Of a DNA stretch of 64,000 bases, positions 16,181-24,872 are shown in pieces. The notes below the pieces were generated by a model. That model ran no database searches. It saw only the letters and a program-made list of their open reading frames with translations, and had not been told where the DNA came from. The stretch is from an uncultured Erysipelotrichaceae bacterium. Its GTDB lineage: Bacteria > Bacillota_I > Bacilli_A > RFN20 > CAG-826. Numbering within the stretch: the stretch's first letter is position 1; every line of letters starts with the position of its first letter. The position numbers were made by a program, and so were the translations under genes. The DNA is taken from assembly GCA_900314865.1 (NCBI GenBank), contig OMWW01000004.1:65749-129748 (forward strand), written 5' to 3'.

Positions 16181-18547
16181 ATGAAACGATTTGCATTAGC
16201 GGGTAACCCTAACTGTGGTAAAACCACATTATTCAATAATTTAACTGGTAGCACCGCTCACGTTGGTAACTGGCCTGGTGTTACTGTTGAAAAGAAAGAC
16301 GGTGTTTATAAGAAACTTAAAGAGCACATCGCAATTGTTGATTTGCCAGGTATTTATTCCTTATCACCTTATACTAGCGAAGAAGTTATTTCTCGTAACT
16401 ATATCCTTGATGAAAAACCTGACTGTGTTATTAACATAGTTGATGCGACTAACTTAGAAAGAAACTTATATTTAACTACTCAACTATTGGAAATTGATGT
16501 TCCTATTGTTGTTGCCATCAACATGATGGACGTCTTAGAAAAAGCTGGAGACACATTAAACGAAAAACTATTAGAAGAAAAACTTGGTGTTCCAGTTGTC
16601 AAGATTTCCGCTCTTGAAGAATCAAATCTTAAGGAATTGATGGAAGTCGCCTATAAGGCAAGTCAAACTCCAAGACAAGGTAAAACTGTTGTCTGTAACA
16701 AAGATTTGAATCACTTGATTGGTGATGTCACAATCGCGTTCAAAGGCAAGAAAGTTGACAATCCATTATTCCATGCGATTAAGCTCGTTGAAAACGATGA
16801 GATTGAAACAAAAATGCACGAAGATCTTATCCCAATGGTGGAAGATTTCAAAAAGACATTTGAAGACGAAACCTTTGGAAATGATATTGAAGCGATTGTT
16901 GCTGATGAAAGATATAACTATATTTCCAAAAGCTTCAGCAAAGTCATTACTCATCACAAGGAAGAGAATCCGAAGAAAATTAAAGAGAATAAATCCGATC
17001 GTATCGATAAAGTATTAACTCATAAAATATTTGGCCTATTGATCTTTGCAGTTATTCTCTTCCTTGTATTCCATTTAACATTCTCTGAAAACTTATTCTT
17101 CCTAGGAAAGATTTTTGAGAACAATGGGGTTGCTCCTTCTTTAGAAGGTACAATTTATGAAGGATTATTCTGGACGGATAAAGGCATTAATTCTCCAGGT
17201 GTCATCTTGTTTAATTTCTTTGATCAGTCATTCTCCGCGATTGTTGGAGATAAAGTAACTGGAACTGGACATGGCATGGGCATTCTTCGTTACGAAATGA
17301 TGAAGTTGCCTCAAGAATCACAATGGTTGACTGGATTTGTCTGTGATGGTGTCCTTGGTGGATTATTTGCAATTCTAGGATTCTTGCCACAAATCTTAGT
17401 GTTATTCCTCTTCTTCTCCATCATGGAAGACACTGGATATATGGCACGTGTAGCGTTTATCTTAGATAGAATCTTCCGTAAATTTGGTTTATCAGGAAGA
17501 GCGTTCATTCCAATGATTATGGGCTTTGGTTGTTCGGTTCCTGCGATGATTAACACTCGTACATTAGCAGATGAAAATGAAAAAATCTCCACGATTAGAG
17601 TAATTCCATTCTTCTCTTGTGGCGCAAAACTTCCAATTCTTGTCGCTATTGCGGGTGGTGTAGCAGAAGCGTTCGGCTTTGCTCATGTCGATTTAATTAC
17701 TTATTCAATGTACGTCGTTGGTGTTTTAGTGGCGATTGTTGCTGTCTTATTATTAAGAAACACCACACTCAAAGGCGAAGCTGCTCCATTTATTATGGAA
17801 CTTCCACAATATCACTGGCCACAATTTAAAGCTTTAATGATTCACCTTTGGGATAAAACCAAACACTTCGTTAAAAAAGCTTTTACAATCATTTTAGCGA
17901 GCACAATTATTATTTGGTTCTTATCTAACTTTGGTTGGAACTGGCACATGGTTGATGATATGCAAAATTCAATCCTTGCCTCCGTCGGTCAATTATTACA
18001 ACCATTATTTACTCCTCTCGGTTTTGGTTCACAATTAACCGCGATTGGTTGGGTATTCGCAGTTGCCGCAATTACTGGCTTAATCGCTAAAGAAAATGTT
18101 ATTGCTACCTTTGTTACTTTAGGTGCGGTTGCTGTTGCTTATCTTAATAGTGGTGCAGCCGATCCAGAAATTATTGAAGAAATAGTTGCTGCTATTGAAG
18201 AAGATGAAGAAGGTATTACCGCTGTTACGTATATGATTCACGCAACCGGCATTACATGGCAAGGCTGTATCTCATTTATTGCCTTCAATATGTTAACTAT
18301 TCCTTGCTTCGCTGCTTGTGCTACCGCAAAAGGCGAACTTAAGAAAGGTACATTTAAATTCACCTTATTATTCTGGATTATTGCTTCATTCTTAGGTGCA
18401 ACATTCGTCTATGCATTCTTATCTTGCTTTGCTTTAGATTCCTTAGCGTGGGCCTTGCCAGTTACTCTTGTATTAGTAATCGCTTTAGTTTCAACATTCA
18501 TTACGATTTCTAGACTCAAGAAAAGAAATACAATGAGGGCTGCCTAA
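16181..18547 (+). CDS. feoB: Ferrous iron transporter FeoB
   Basis: A 788-residue Fe(II) permease with an N-terminal G-protein domain: G1 GNPNCGKTT (8-16), G2 within VGNWPGVTVEKK, G3 DLPGIYS, G4 NMMD, G5 SALEE. A cytoplasmic helical spacer (about 165-275) is followed by a membrane region with the two Gate motifs (GFGCSVPAMINTRTLADENE and, later, GLIAKENVIATFVTLGAV) and Cys residues in helices (FFSCGAKLP, IPCFAACATA). Length is slightly above average because of a loop around residues 300-350. Anaerobic growth, where iron is ferrous, fits the PFOR gene at 48 kb. Confidence 0.97.
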   Translation: MKRFALAGNPNCGKTTLFNNLTGSTAHVGNWPGVTVEKKDGVYKKLKEHIAIVDLPGIYSLSPYTSEEVISRNYILDEKPDCVINIVDATNLERNLYLTTQLLEIDVPIVVAINMMDVLEKAGDTLNEKLLEEKLGVPVVKISALEESNLKELMEVAYKASQTPRQGKTVVCNKDLNHLIGDVTIAFKGKKVDNPLFHAIKLVENDEIETKMHEDLIPMVEDFKKTFEDETFGNDIEAIVADERYNYISKSFSKVITHHKEENPKKIKENKSDRIDKVLTHKIFGLLIFAVILFLVFHLTFSENLFFLGKIFENNGVAPSLEGTIYEGLFWTDKGINSPGVILFNFFDQSFSAIVGDKVTGTGHGMGILRYEMMKLPQESQWLTGFVCDGVLGGLFAILGFLPQILVLFLFFSIMEDTGYMARVAFILDRIFRKFGLSGRAFIPMIMGFGCSVPAMINTRTLADENEKISTIRVIPFFSCGAKLPILVAIAGGVAEAFGFAHVDLITYSMYVVGVLVAIVAVLLLRNTTLKGEAAPFIMELPQYHWPQFKALMIHLWDKTKHFVKKAFTIILASTIIIWFLSNFGWNWHMVDDMQNSILASVGQLLQPLFTPLGFGSQLTAIGWVFAVAAITGLIAKENVIATFVTLGAVAVAYLNSGAADPEIIEEIVAAIEEDEEGITAVTYMIHATGITWQGCISFIAFNMLTIPCFAACATAKGELKKGTFKFTLLFWIIASFLGATFVYAFLSCFALDSLAWALPVTLVLVIALVSTFITISRLKKRNTMRAA

Positions 18548-18548
18548 T

Positions 18549-18734
18549 ATGTTTACTAATCCACAAACTCTTTGGATTGAAATCTTAGTTATTGCCTTAA
18601 CGATTTTATTCTTAGGTTTTGTGTTTGGTAGGTACATTTATAAAAAAGTTAAACATTTGCCAACAGGTGAATGTGAGATGTGCCACAAAAGCAAAAAGCA
18701 AATGCTTAAGGAATATCATAAGCTATACAAATAA
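18549..18734 (+). CDS. FeoB-associated Cys-rich membrane protein
   Basis: A 61-residue protein with one membrane helix (about 8-30), a basic stretch and a CxxC pair (GECEMCHK). It matches the small FeoB-associated cysteine-rich proteins that follow feoB in many anaerobes and start one base after it. Its role (iron handling or FeoB stabilisation) is not established. Confidence 0.85.
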   Translation: MFTNPQTLWIEILVIALTILFLGFVFGRYIYKKVKHLPTGECEMCHKSKKQMLKEYHKLYK

Positions 18735-18750
18735 AAGATGAATTCATGAA

Positions 18751-18780
18751 AAATGGGCTTCTGACTCGAGCCCATTTTTA
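18751..18780. terminator. Terminator of the feo operon (bidirectional)
   Basis: AAATGGGCT / AGCCCATTT, 9-bp perfect stem, T-run on the right and A-run on the left; it also ends the convergent flavoprotein gene. Confidence 0.88.
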
Positions 18781-19848
18781 TTTGATGTTTTTAGCAACTT
18801 TTTCAGCGCTTGCTAACGCCCACATGATGTTATATCCGCCACAAACCGCGTCAACATCAATGACTTCTCCAATAAAATAAATATTTCTTTCTTTCTTGCT
18901 TGATAAGTTGTTGTTCAATTCATCAAGTGAGAGACCGCCACTAGAGACTTGAGAGAATTCAAAACCATAGAAGTCTTTAAATGTAAACACTGTGTTGTGT
19001 ATGTTGAGATGATTGTTTCTTAAATACGCTGCTAGGTCACTATGAAGAAGAGAATCATATTCTTCGTTTTGACCTTTGGCAAAGTCGAGATGAATCTTAA
19101 TGTTATCTAAACTTTTTAGTCCATTGATGTAGTGGGTGAGGTTAAAAATAACAATTCCACTTAACCCATCTTTTTTGAACAAAACTTCTCCGTCTTCTTG
19201 ATGAATTGATTTGCTATTTTGATATAAGGAAGCGCTTACTTTGCTTCTAATTCCTTCAATCATCTTTGTGTTTTCTTTAACCTTTATTGGACATAAAGAT
19301 GGATGTAGCGGGGCTAATTTGTAGTTATGTTTTTCCAAAATACTATAAATTGAACCATCGCTTCCAAGTTTAGAAGAAGAACATCCTCCAGTAGATATAA
19401 CGAGTTCGTCAAAATGGAAATCACCTTTATTTGTGATGAGTGTGTTGCCCTGATAATTACTAACTTCAGTAGATAGATGGACGTTAACACCAAGCTTATC
19501 TACTTGTTCTAATAGTTTTCTTGCTACTGTATCTGCGGATTCGCTATACGGGTACACCAAATCATCAACTTTTTTCGAAACGATTCCAATTGAATAGAAA
19601 TAATCAATAATATCTTGAGCATTAAATTCTTCAACAATAGGAAGAACAAAATCTTCGTTTTTATATTTGCCCTTTAAAGAACCAGTGTTAGCGAAGTTAC
19701 ATTTCCCGTTTCCTGTCGCATATATTTTTTTAAGAAGTTTGTCATTGTGTTCAAAAATATGGACCTCAAAATCAGGATGATATTGTTTCATTCTAATCGC
19801 AAAGAATATTCCAGATATTCCTCCGCCTACTACAGCAACTTTTTTCAT
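18778..19848 (-). CDS. HI0933/BaiN-family flavoprotein oxidoreductase
   Basis: A 356-residue FAD-dependent protein of the HI0933-like group. The Rossmann motif VVGGGISGIFFAIRM is followed by the family signature TGNGKCNFANT (about 45-55), the ISTGGCSSSKLGSDGS segment and a C-terminal GEVIDVDAVCGGYNIMWA that closes the FAD site. It is shorter than the usual ~400 residues, with a compact middle domain. The function of most members is unknown. The start has an extended -10 (TGaTATAAT, 19863-19858) 9 nt upstream and no Shine-Dalgarno, so the mRNA should be nearly leaderless. Confidence 0.88.
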   Translation of the reverse strand: MKKVAVVGGGISGIFFAIRMKQYHPDFEVHIFEHNDKLLKKIYATGNGKCNFANTGSLKGKYKNEDFVLPIVEEFNAQDIIDYFYSIGIVSKKVDDLVYPYSESADTVARKLLEQVDKLGVNVHLSTEVSNYQGNTLITNKGDFHFDELVISTGGCSSSKLGSDGSIYSILEKHNYKLAPLHPSLCPIKVKENTKMIEGIRSKVSASLYQNSKSIHQEDGEVLFKKDGLSGIVIFNLTHYINGLKSLDNIKIHLDFAKGQNEEYDSLLHSDLAAYLRNNHLNIHNTVFTFKDFYGFEFSQVSSGGLSLDELNNNLSSKKERNIYFIGEVIDVDAVCGGYNIMWALASAEKVAKNIK

Positions 19849-19943
19849 AACAGTGATATTATATCAATTTTAAAAATAATGGAGTATTTGATTTGATGAT
19901 TTATGTTTGTATAGCCTCTATTTTGTGATATTTTATATTTAAT

Positions 19944-21461
19944 ATGAAAAAAGTATTACTTTTGTTTCCATTAATATTATGTTTGGCTAGTTGTAGTCTA
20001 GGAAAATCATCTTCAGATAAGACTAATCCAGACGATCCAACACCTGCGGATCCAAGTGGTGATGATCCGGTTGATCCTATTGTTCCCCCAGGTGAAGATA
20101 TTGCTGAACGCGAAAACGATATTATTGACCCAAATCTAAATAACAAGAACGACCAATTCAACCTCCTTTTTGATTACTCATCTAAAATTGAAATTGAGTT
20201 AGATTTTAAAAATTATAGTCTTTTAAAATTCAAAGAATATTCGGAAGGCGAAGGAAATGATAACTTCATCAAAAACGAGATGTACCATCCTTGTACTGGA
20301 AAAATCACCATCAATGGAGTTACAAATACCTATTATGAATTGGGTGTAAGGATGAAGGGCAATACTTCTAGAGACACTGATTTTGTTGATAATAATGGAC
20401 GTTTTGTCGATGGACATTATTGTCACTTTAAACTTAATTTTGCACAGACATTTGATAACGTAAACGATAATGATTACTATGTAAACCCTTGGAGAGAATC
20501 TACTAAAAAAGATGCGAGAAAAGACCGCAAATTTGGTGGCATGAAAAAGATTGATCTCAAATGGAATCGCAATGAAGATGAATCATTTACTAAAGAAAAC
20601 TATGTGCTTGACGCTTTTAGAAATGAAGGTGTTTTAGCGCAACATTCTAATCTTGTTCAACTTACCATTAAATCTGAAAACGATTCTCGCACTATGGTGT
20701 ATCAAGTTTTAGAAGCAGTTGATAAGCAATTAATTAAAAAGAGTTATTCTTCTGATTCTTCTGGTGACTTATACAAATGTTGTTACACCGATAGAGGCAA
20801 AGCTGATTTAAAAGACTATGATAACCGTAAAATTGGTGTTGAGGGACAAAGATATCGTCCTGTTTATAATTTGAAAACCAATGAATCTACTTCCGACTTT
20901 TCAAGCATGAAAAACTTTATTGATGTCATCAATGGTAGTAGAGGTAAATCTGGTTCAGAGTTTAGAACAATCATCAGTGAGTATTTAGATATCGATAACT
21001 TCTTAAAATTCTCTGCGTTATCTTGGGTTTTTGGTTTACCAGATGATTTTAGAAATAATTTTAATAATTATTACATCTATTTTGGTTCTGAAACGAAAGC
21101 GTTATTCATCCCTTATGATAATGACCGTTGTTTAGGAATTAGAAATGGTTGGGATAAAGACTGCAAAAACCAATATTGGAGCAGTAAATATGCGATTGGA
21201 GCGGGAACAGATGAACAGTCTCCATTAAATTTCCGACTCATCACTGGAGGAAGTACCAGTTCTTGGCCAGTTGACACAGTTTCTCAAGAAACATATCACC
21301 AATATTGTATTGAATACGCGAACAAGTATTTGGTTACTTCTAAGTTCCAAGAATTCACTAACCGATTCTATTATTCAAGTAAATCAATCTCTGATGGTGG
21401 AAACAACAACGATTCCTTTGAAGTTTACGCTTCCGCTAAAAAGAGTACTTTAGATTATTAA
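19944..21461 (+). CDS. CotH-kinase family lipoprotein
   Basis: A 505-residue surface lipoprotein: lipobox LASC (Cys17), an acidic Pro/Asp linker (about 25-65), then a CotH-type domain. Recognisable CotH elements are GVRMKGNTSR, HFKLNFAQ, RKFGGMKKIDLKWNRNEDES, a region GDLYKC, and the metal/ATP-binding-like FIPYDNDRCLG. CotH proteins are secreted atypical kinases known from spore coats and fungal invasins; many gut Bacillota carry lipid-anchored versions of unknown target. The gene is monocistronic, without Shine-Dalgarno, with TGaTATTTT ending 9 nt before the ATG. Kinase activity is not shown by sequence alone. Confidence 0.85.
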   Translation: MKKVLLLFPLILCLASCSLGKSSSDKTNPDDPTPADPSGDDPVDPIVPPGEDIAERENDIIDPNLNNKNDQFNLLFDYSSKIEIELDFKNYSLLKFKEYSEGEGNDNFIKNEMYHPCTGKITINGVTNTYYELGVRMKGNTSRDTDFVDNNGRFVDGHYCHFKLNFAQTFDNVNDNDYYVNPWRESTKKDARKDRKFGGMKKIDLKWNRNEDESFTKENYVLDAFRNEGVLAQHSNLVQLTIKSENDSRTMVYQVLEAVDKQLIKKSYSSDSSGDLYKCCYTDRGKADLKDYDNRKIGVEGQRYRPVYNLKTNESTSDFSSMKNFIDVINGSRGKSGSEFRTIISEYLDIDNFLKFSALSWVFGLPDDFRNNFNNYYIYFGSETKALFIPYDNDRCLGIRNGWDKDCKNQYWSSKYAIGAGTDEQSPLNFRLITGGSTSSWPVDTVSQETYHQYCIEYANKYLVTSKFQEFTNRFYYSSKSISDGGNNNDSFEVYASAKKSTLDY

Positions 21462-21526
21462 ACTTCTTTATTTGATTATTCAAATAATGATATAATCGTG
21501 TAGGCCTGTTATAGGAGGATTTATAT

Positions 21527-21949
21527 ATGCTTATTGACGAATTAAAAGCCGCTAATATCACAGCGATGAAAAATAGAGACAACATTGCTAGAGGTGTTCT
21601 ATCTGTTGTTTTAACAAAATATAAACTTCAAGAAGTGGAACTCCGCTCCCAAGGAAAAGAGATCGGTGATAAAGAATTACTCGCCATCATTCAAAAGACA
21701 TTAAAAGAACTTTCTGATGAAAAGGAAGGCTATGTCAAAATTAACAATCAAGAAAGAGTGGATAACATCACTAAGCAAGAAGAAGTATTATCTTCCTATC
21801 TTCCAAAGCAATTAAGCGAACAAGAAATTAGAGACATCATTGCTTCTTTAGACGACAAGAGTGTTCCTAATGTTATGAAGCATTTTAAAATGAATTACGC
21901 TGGACAAGTTGATATGTCTCTTGTCAATTCTATTCTTCGTAGTTTATAA
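21527..21949 (+). CDS. yqeY: GatB/YqeY domain protein
   Basis: A 140-residue YqeY protein, helical, related to the C-terminal tRNA-binding domain of GatB (amidotransferase). Family landmarks: LKAANITAMKNRDNIARGVL, EEVLSSYLPKQLSEQEI, and the C-terminal DMSLVNSILRSL. It has a canonical AGGAGG site. Function is uncertain; a role linked to tRNA is suspected, and tRNA-Trp follows 30 nt downstream. Confidence 0.92.
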   Translation: MLIDELKAANITAMKNRDNIARGVLSVVLTKYKLQEVELRSQGKEIGDKELLAIIQKTLKELSDEKEGYVKINNQERVDNITKQEEVLSSYLPKQLSEQEIRDIIASLDDKSVPNVMKHFKMNYAGQVDMSLVNSILRSL

Positions 21950-21979
21950 TCATATCTCGGCGGAACTCGTCTAGATAAT

Positions 21980-22053
21980 AGGGGTATCGTACAAAGGCAG
22001 TACTCCGGTCTCCAAAACCGTCAATGTGGGTTCGATTCCTACTACCCCTGCCA
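21980..22053 (+). tRNA. tRNA-Trp (CCA)
   Basis: Acceptor stem AGGGGTA / TACCCCT, D-arm GTAC...GTAC, anticodon stem CCGGT / ACCGT-like around the loop CTCCAAA, T-loop TTCGATT, discriminator G and encoded CCA. The anticodon reads UGG only, consistent with UGA being a stop. Its 3' end begins the dispersed repeat described below. Confidence 0.95.
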
Positions 22054-22153
22054 TCAAAGTGCACAATCCTTGATACAATTCGTATTAGGGATTTTTTCTT
22101 TTATTAAGTCGAACTTTTTGAAATATTAGGCTTGTATCAGAATCTAGAATCTT
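22051..22153 (+). repeat. Dispersed repeat copy A (tRNA-Trp 3' flank), including a terminator
   Basis: About 103 bp starting at the CCA of tRNA-Trp. Its first third is a strong terminator: AATCCTTGATAC pairs over 12 bp with GTATTAGGGATT, then T6. Copy B lies at 26394-26496 in the same orientation, with roughly 80-85 % identity by eye. The two copies bracket a 4.3-kb accessory segment. 14 bp of the tRNA end also recur at 13285. Confidence 0.75.
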
Positions 22154-22224
22154 CTCATTTTGAAGATAAAAATAGTGGTGAATTTGATAAAGAGTTATCG
22201 CATCTACACGATATTAATTTTTAA
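22108..22224 (+). pseudogene. Coding remnant in repeat copy A
   Basis: An open frame without start codon, reading VELFEILGLYQNLESS and then HFEDKNSGEF..., ending in TAA. The core FEILGLYQNLES is also encoded in copy B, and the three base differences within it are all synonymous, which points to a once-selected coding sequence. The parent gene is not recognised. Confidence 0.45.
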
Positions 22225-22230
22225 TTAATC

Positions 22231-22416
22231 GTGCTAGAAAAGATTAGTGATATTATGGGAAAAGAACAAAGAATAAAAATATCACAAGATAGAACCAGGA
22301 TATGTAAATACTGCGTAGGTGATTTGGTTGTGGTTTCCTTTAATAAAAATGGCAGGCACACCTTTATTGGCGAAGTCGAAGAAGTAACAGTTTTTTGTTT
22401 TTTTCTTATTATTTAA
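22231..22416 (+). CDS. Small hypothetical protein or truncated gene
   Basis: A 61-residue frame starting GTG (or ATG 22255). Residues 25-50 (YCVGDLVVVSFNKNGRHTFI, then GEVEEV) look like a small beta-barrel domain, but the end VFCFFLII is read through a T-rich tract and is unlikely to be native. No Shine-Dalgarno. Most likely the start of a decayed gene at the island edge; a chance ORF is also possible. Confidence 0.3.
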   Translation: MLEKISDIMGKEQRIKISQDRTRICKYCVGDLVVVSFNKNGRHTFIGEVEEVTVFCFFLII

Positions 22417-22467
22417 AGGCTTTGCGTTCATAATTGAATAATAAGAGTATAAGTTTAGGAATTTGTT

Positions 22468-24201
22468 ATGAGTTATTATGGCGTTTCTGATGATGAGATC
22501 AGAGAAGCTAGGAGGACGGGTTCGATTCACCAAACTTCTGGTTGCAAATGGAAAGGCACAATTGGTGGTGTTACTGGGGTTTTTGATCAGGAAGGACATT
22601 GTATTGTCGATGAACATTATGACGTCAATGGTGAAGGAATGAGATATACGGATATGGGATGGTGGCCAGGTCATTTTTCATCGTATGAATACGAACCATA
22701 TGAATCTCCTTATGATGAATCTAGTGAACATGATTATAAAGATGGTTTGGGATTATTAGGAATATTAATGGTTCCTTTTGCTCTATTAACATGCGCTCCA
22801 ACGATGATTAATATCATTAGAAAAGCGATGAAAGAAGTTAAAGAACAACAGAGAACAAAAGAAACTAATGAATATAAGAAATCAAATGAAGTTAATAATA
22901 TTAAAAAAGAAGTAAATATAGAACCATGGTATAAAAAAAGAATAGATAATAGAATAAGACTCCATAGTTTTAAAGGTTACAATTTTAATGACATTTGTAT
23001 CTATAAAGATGGATTACGGAATGGCTTAGGAATTATGTATTTTCGAACTGGAGCGTTTCGTGAAGGGTTTTATGAAGATGGAATGATAGTCGGTCAATCT
23101 ATTAGATATTATCCCGATGGAAGCAGACTTATCGGTATCGATAAAAAAGGTTGGGCAATCGATGGTCGCTTCTTACGAATTTATAGCAACTATAGAACGC
23201 ATATAGAGATATATAAGAATGGTGAACTAGTGGATGTTGAATTACCAAAAGAAGACGAGGTTTTAGAACATTCAACATTTTATAATGGTGATATTTATGA
23301 AAGCAGGGCTTTCCATTATGTAGAATCATATCGAAAAGATGGTTCTATAATAAGGATGTTCACTAATAAAAAAGATAAAGCATTTACATCTAAAATTTAT
23401 CCCGATGGTGGTAAATTTATTTCTCAAAACATAGATGGTGTTCAGTCAGGGTATGCGCTTATAAATAAAAAAATAATTCCTATCTATTCCGTGTTAATAA
23501 ATAATCTAACATTAGTTCAAACTCTACAAATTGATGAACTGGATGTTGGACAACGAGATGCTCCATGGTATCAAAATAAAATTGATCAAAGGATAAGATT
23601 GCATCGCCATAATGGTGTCGATTTCTATGATGTTTGTATTTACAAATACGGCATTAGAAATGGATTAGGAATTGCCTATTTTAAAAATAACGTAACTCGA
23701 TATGGCTTTTACAAAGATGGTTTAACTCTTGGTCAATCTATAAGATTGTACCCTGATGGGAGTAGACTCATAGGAATAGATCAAAAAGGCTGGAGTATTG
23801 AAGGCAGATTTTTAAGAATCTTTGAAGACAACGATATAATTAAATGCTATGTTGAAATATATGTAGATGGCAAACTAGAAAGATATGAAAAGCCAGACGA
23901 AAAAGAAATGATTAAAATTTCTTATTGCAATTCTGGAACAGTTTATTCTAGTGAAAAATTCAATTATAGTGAACTCCGTTATAATGATGGTGGAATCACT
24001 AGATGTTTTTTAAACGATAAAGGGACAAAACTTGCATTTAGGGAATTCCCTAATGGCGGATTTGGACTGTGTCAATTTATTGATGGAAAAATGAAAGGTT
24101 ATTGTATTTTCGGTAACGCGAAAGAAAAATCATATTTGGCTAAATTATTTGATGCCGATGAAATATTAAAAATAATTAAAATAGAAGAATATGATTTATA
24201 A
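22468..24201 (+). CDS. Membrane protein with two tandem ~213-residue MORN-like modules
   Basis: A 577-residue protein. N-terminal region (about 1-90) with GCKWKGTIGGVTGVFDQEG, one membrane helix (about 93-115), a Lys/Glu coiled linker, then two clearly homologous modules beginning EPWYKKRIDNRIRLH (from residue 152) and DAPWYQNKIDQRIRLH (from about 364). Each has RNGLGI-YF, FY-DG, GQSIR-YPDGSRLIGID-KGW, GRFLRI, close to the YxGxxxxGxxxGxG rhythm of MORN repeats. Such repeats usually bind lipids or proteins at membranes. The tandem copy arose by intragenic duplication. The gene lies in the tRNA-Trp island; partners are unknown. A weak TAGGAA site precedes the ATG. Confidence 0.75.
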   Translation: MSYYGVSDDEIREARRTGSIHQTSGCKWKGTIGGVTGVFDQEGHCIVDEHYDVNGEGMRYTDMGWWPGHFSSYEYEPYESPYDESSEHDYKDGLGLLGILMVPFALLTCAPTMINIIRKAMKEVKEQQRTKETNEYKKSNEVNNIKKEVNIEPWYKKRIDNRIRLHSFKGYNFNDICIYKDGLRNGLGIMYFRTGAFREGFYEDGMIVGQSIRYYPDGSRLIGIDKKGWAIDGRFLRIYSNYRTHIEIYKNGELVDVELPKEDEVLEHSTFYNGDIYESRAFHYVESYRKDGSIIRMFTNKKDKAFTSKIYPDGGKFISQNIDGVQSGYALINKKIIPIYSVLINNLTLVQTLQIDELDVGQRDAPWYQNKIDQRIRLHRHNGVDFYDVCIYKYGIRNGLGIAYFKNNVTRYGFYKDGLTLGQSIRLYPDGSRLIGIDQKGWSIEGRFLRIFEDNDIIKCYVEIYVDGKLERYEKPDEKEMIKISYCNSGTVYSSEKFNYSELRYNDGGITRCFLNDKGTKLAFREFPNGGFGLCQFIDGKMKGYCIFGNAKEKSYLAKLFDADEILKIIKIEEYDL

Positions 24202-24223
24202 AAGCTCCCTTTTGAGGAGCTAG

Positions 24224-24328
24224 TTACTTCGATATAGAATCACTTATTTCTGAGTTAATGTCATTAATTGAGATGGAGACCAAGGCATTGAACTTCTTAA
24301 GAAGTTCTTGAGTCTCAGCGATTTCCAT
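24224..24328 (-). CDS. 34-residue small protein coupled to the upstream gene
   Basis: Reads MEIAETQELLKKFNALVSIS and on to ISDSISK, an amphipathic helical peptide. Its ATG lies inside the last codons of the 24315-24572 gene (14-nt overlap, different frame) and has no ribosome site of its own, the usual layout for translational coupling. Confidence 0.4.
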   Translation of the reverse strand: MEIAETQELLKKFNALVSISINDINSEISDSISK

Positions 24329-24572
24329 TTTTTATTTTGCCAATAAGTAAGAGAGAGAATTTTTGAATCGCTTCTCCAATGATGGAGTGGACATACTCAC
24401 TGATGTGGTTAGTCTCAAACAATTCATCAGCGTACTTTTTCACAGATTCCGCTTTGTAGCCTTTTTCTTCCTTGAAGAATGCTAAGTTATAAAGAACTCT
24501 AACTCTGTCATAGAAGGTTCCGAATTCGTGCCTCACACCTGAGACAGTAACTGGAAATTCATAATCGGACAT
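24315..24572 (-). CDS. Small helical protein, unknown function
   Basis: An 85-residue soluble protein (SGVRHEFGTFYDRVRVLYNL, then YADELFETNHISEYVHSIIG). AAAGGAG is well placed before the ATG. No family recognised. It forms a two-gene unit with the 34-residue ORF and lies inside the 15-bp inverted repeats of the island. Confidence 0.65.
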   Translation of the reverse strand: MSDYEFPVTVSGVRHEFGTFYDRVRVLYNLAFFKEEKGYKAESVKKYADELFETNHISEYVHSIIGEAIQKFSLLLIGKIKNGNR

Positions 24573-24872
24573 AAGTGTTTCTCCTTTAATAAAACTATTA
24601 TTGGTAACTCTCGTGCTACCTATATTTTACTTATAAGCTAACCTTTGCTGCTTATGTCCGGTGAAAATGGTATACAAGAAGATTTATATGCCTACTTTGT
24701 AATATTTCATTTTTTGTAAAAACTGTACTTTTCCGGCAAAACAACGTATAATTTCACAAATTGATTTCCAAATGTATTGAAAATGCTCCATTTTTTGAAC
24801 CAATAATTGGTGCAATATGAAGGGAGCTTTTATATGTTATAATGTTTCAATAAAACCAAAGATTGTTAAGAT
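24573..24872. other. AT-rich divergent spacer, no gene seen
   Basis: It carries the leader of the minus-strand gene, a TATAAT at 24747-24752 without an associated ORF, the right inverted repeat (24820-24834), and the extended -10 TGtTATAAT (24835-24843) of the nucleotidyltransferase gene, whose mRNA would have a leader of about 23 nt without Shine-Dalgarno. Confidence 0.5.

Larger units (their letters stand above)
24197..24834. repeat. 15-bp perfect inverted repeats bracketing two small minus-strand genes
   Basis: TATAAAAGCTCCCTT (24197-24211) is the exact reverse complement of the sequence at 24820-24834. The enclosed 608 bp hold only the two small genes at 24224-24572 and an AT-rich spacer. 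This could be the outline of a small non-autonomous mobile cassette; no target duplication is obvious. Within the left end AGCTCC...GGAGCT can also fold as a short hairpin. Confidence 0.45.

Noticed and set aside
22282-22674. 130-residue minus-strand ORF
   Set aside because: It is antisense to the start of the MORN-like protein and has no ribosome site; composition looks like a shadow frame.
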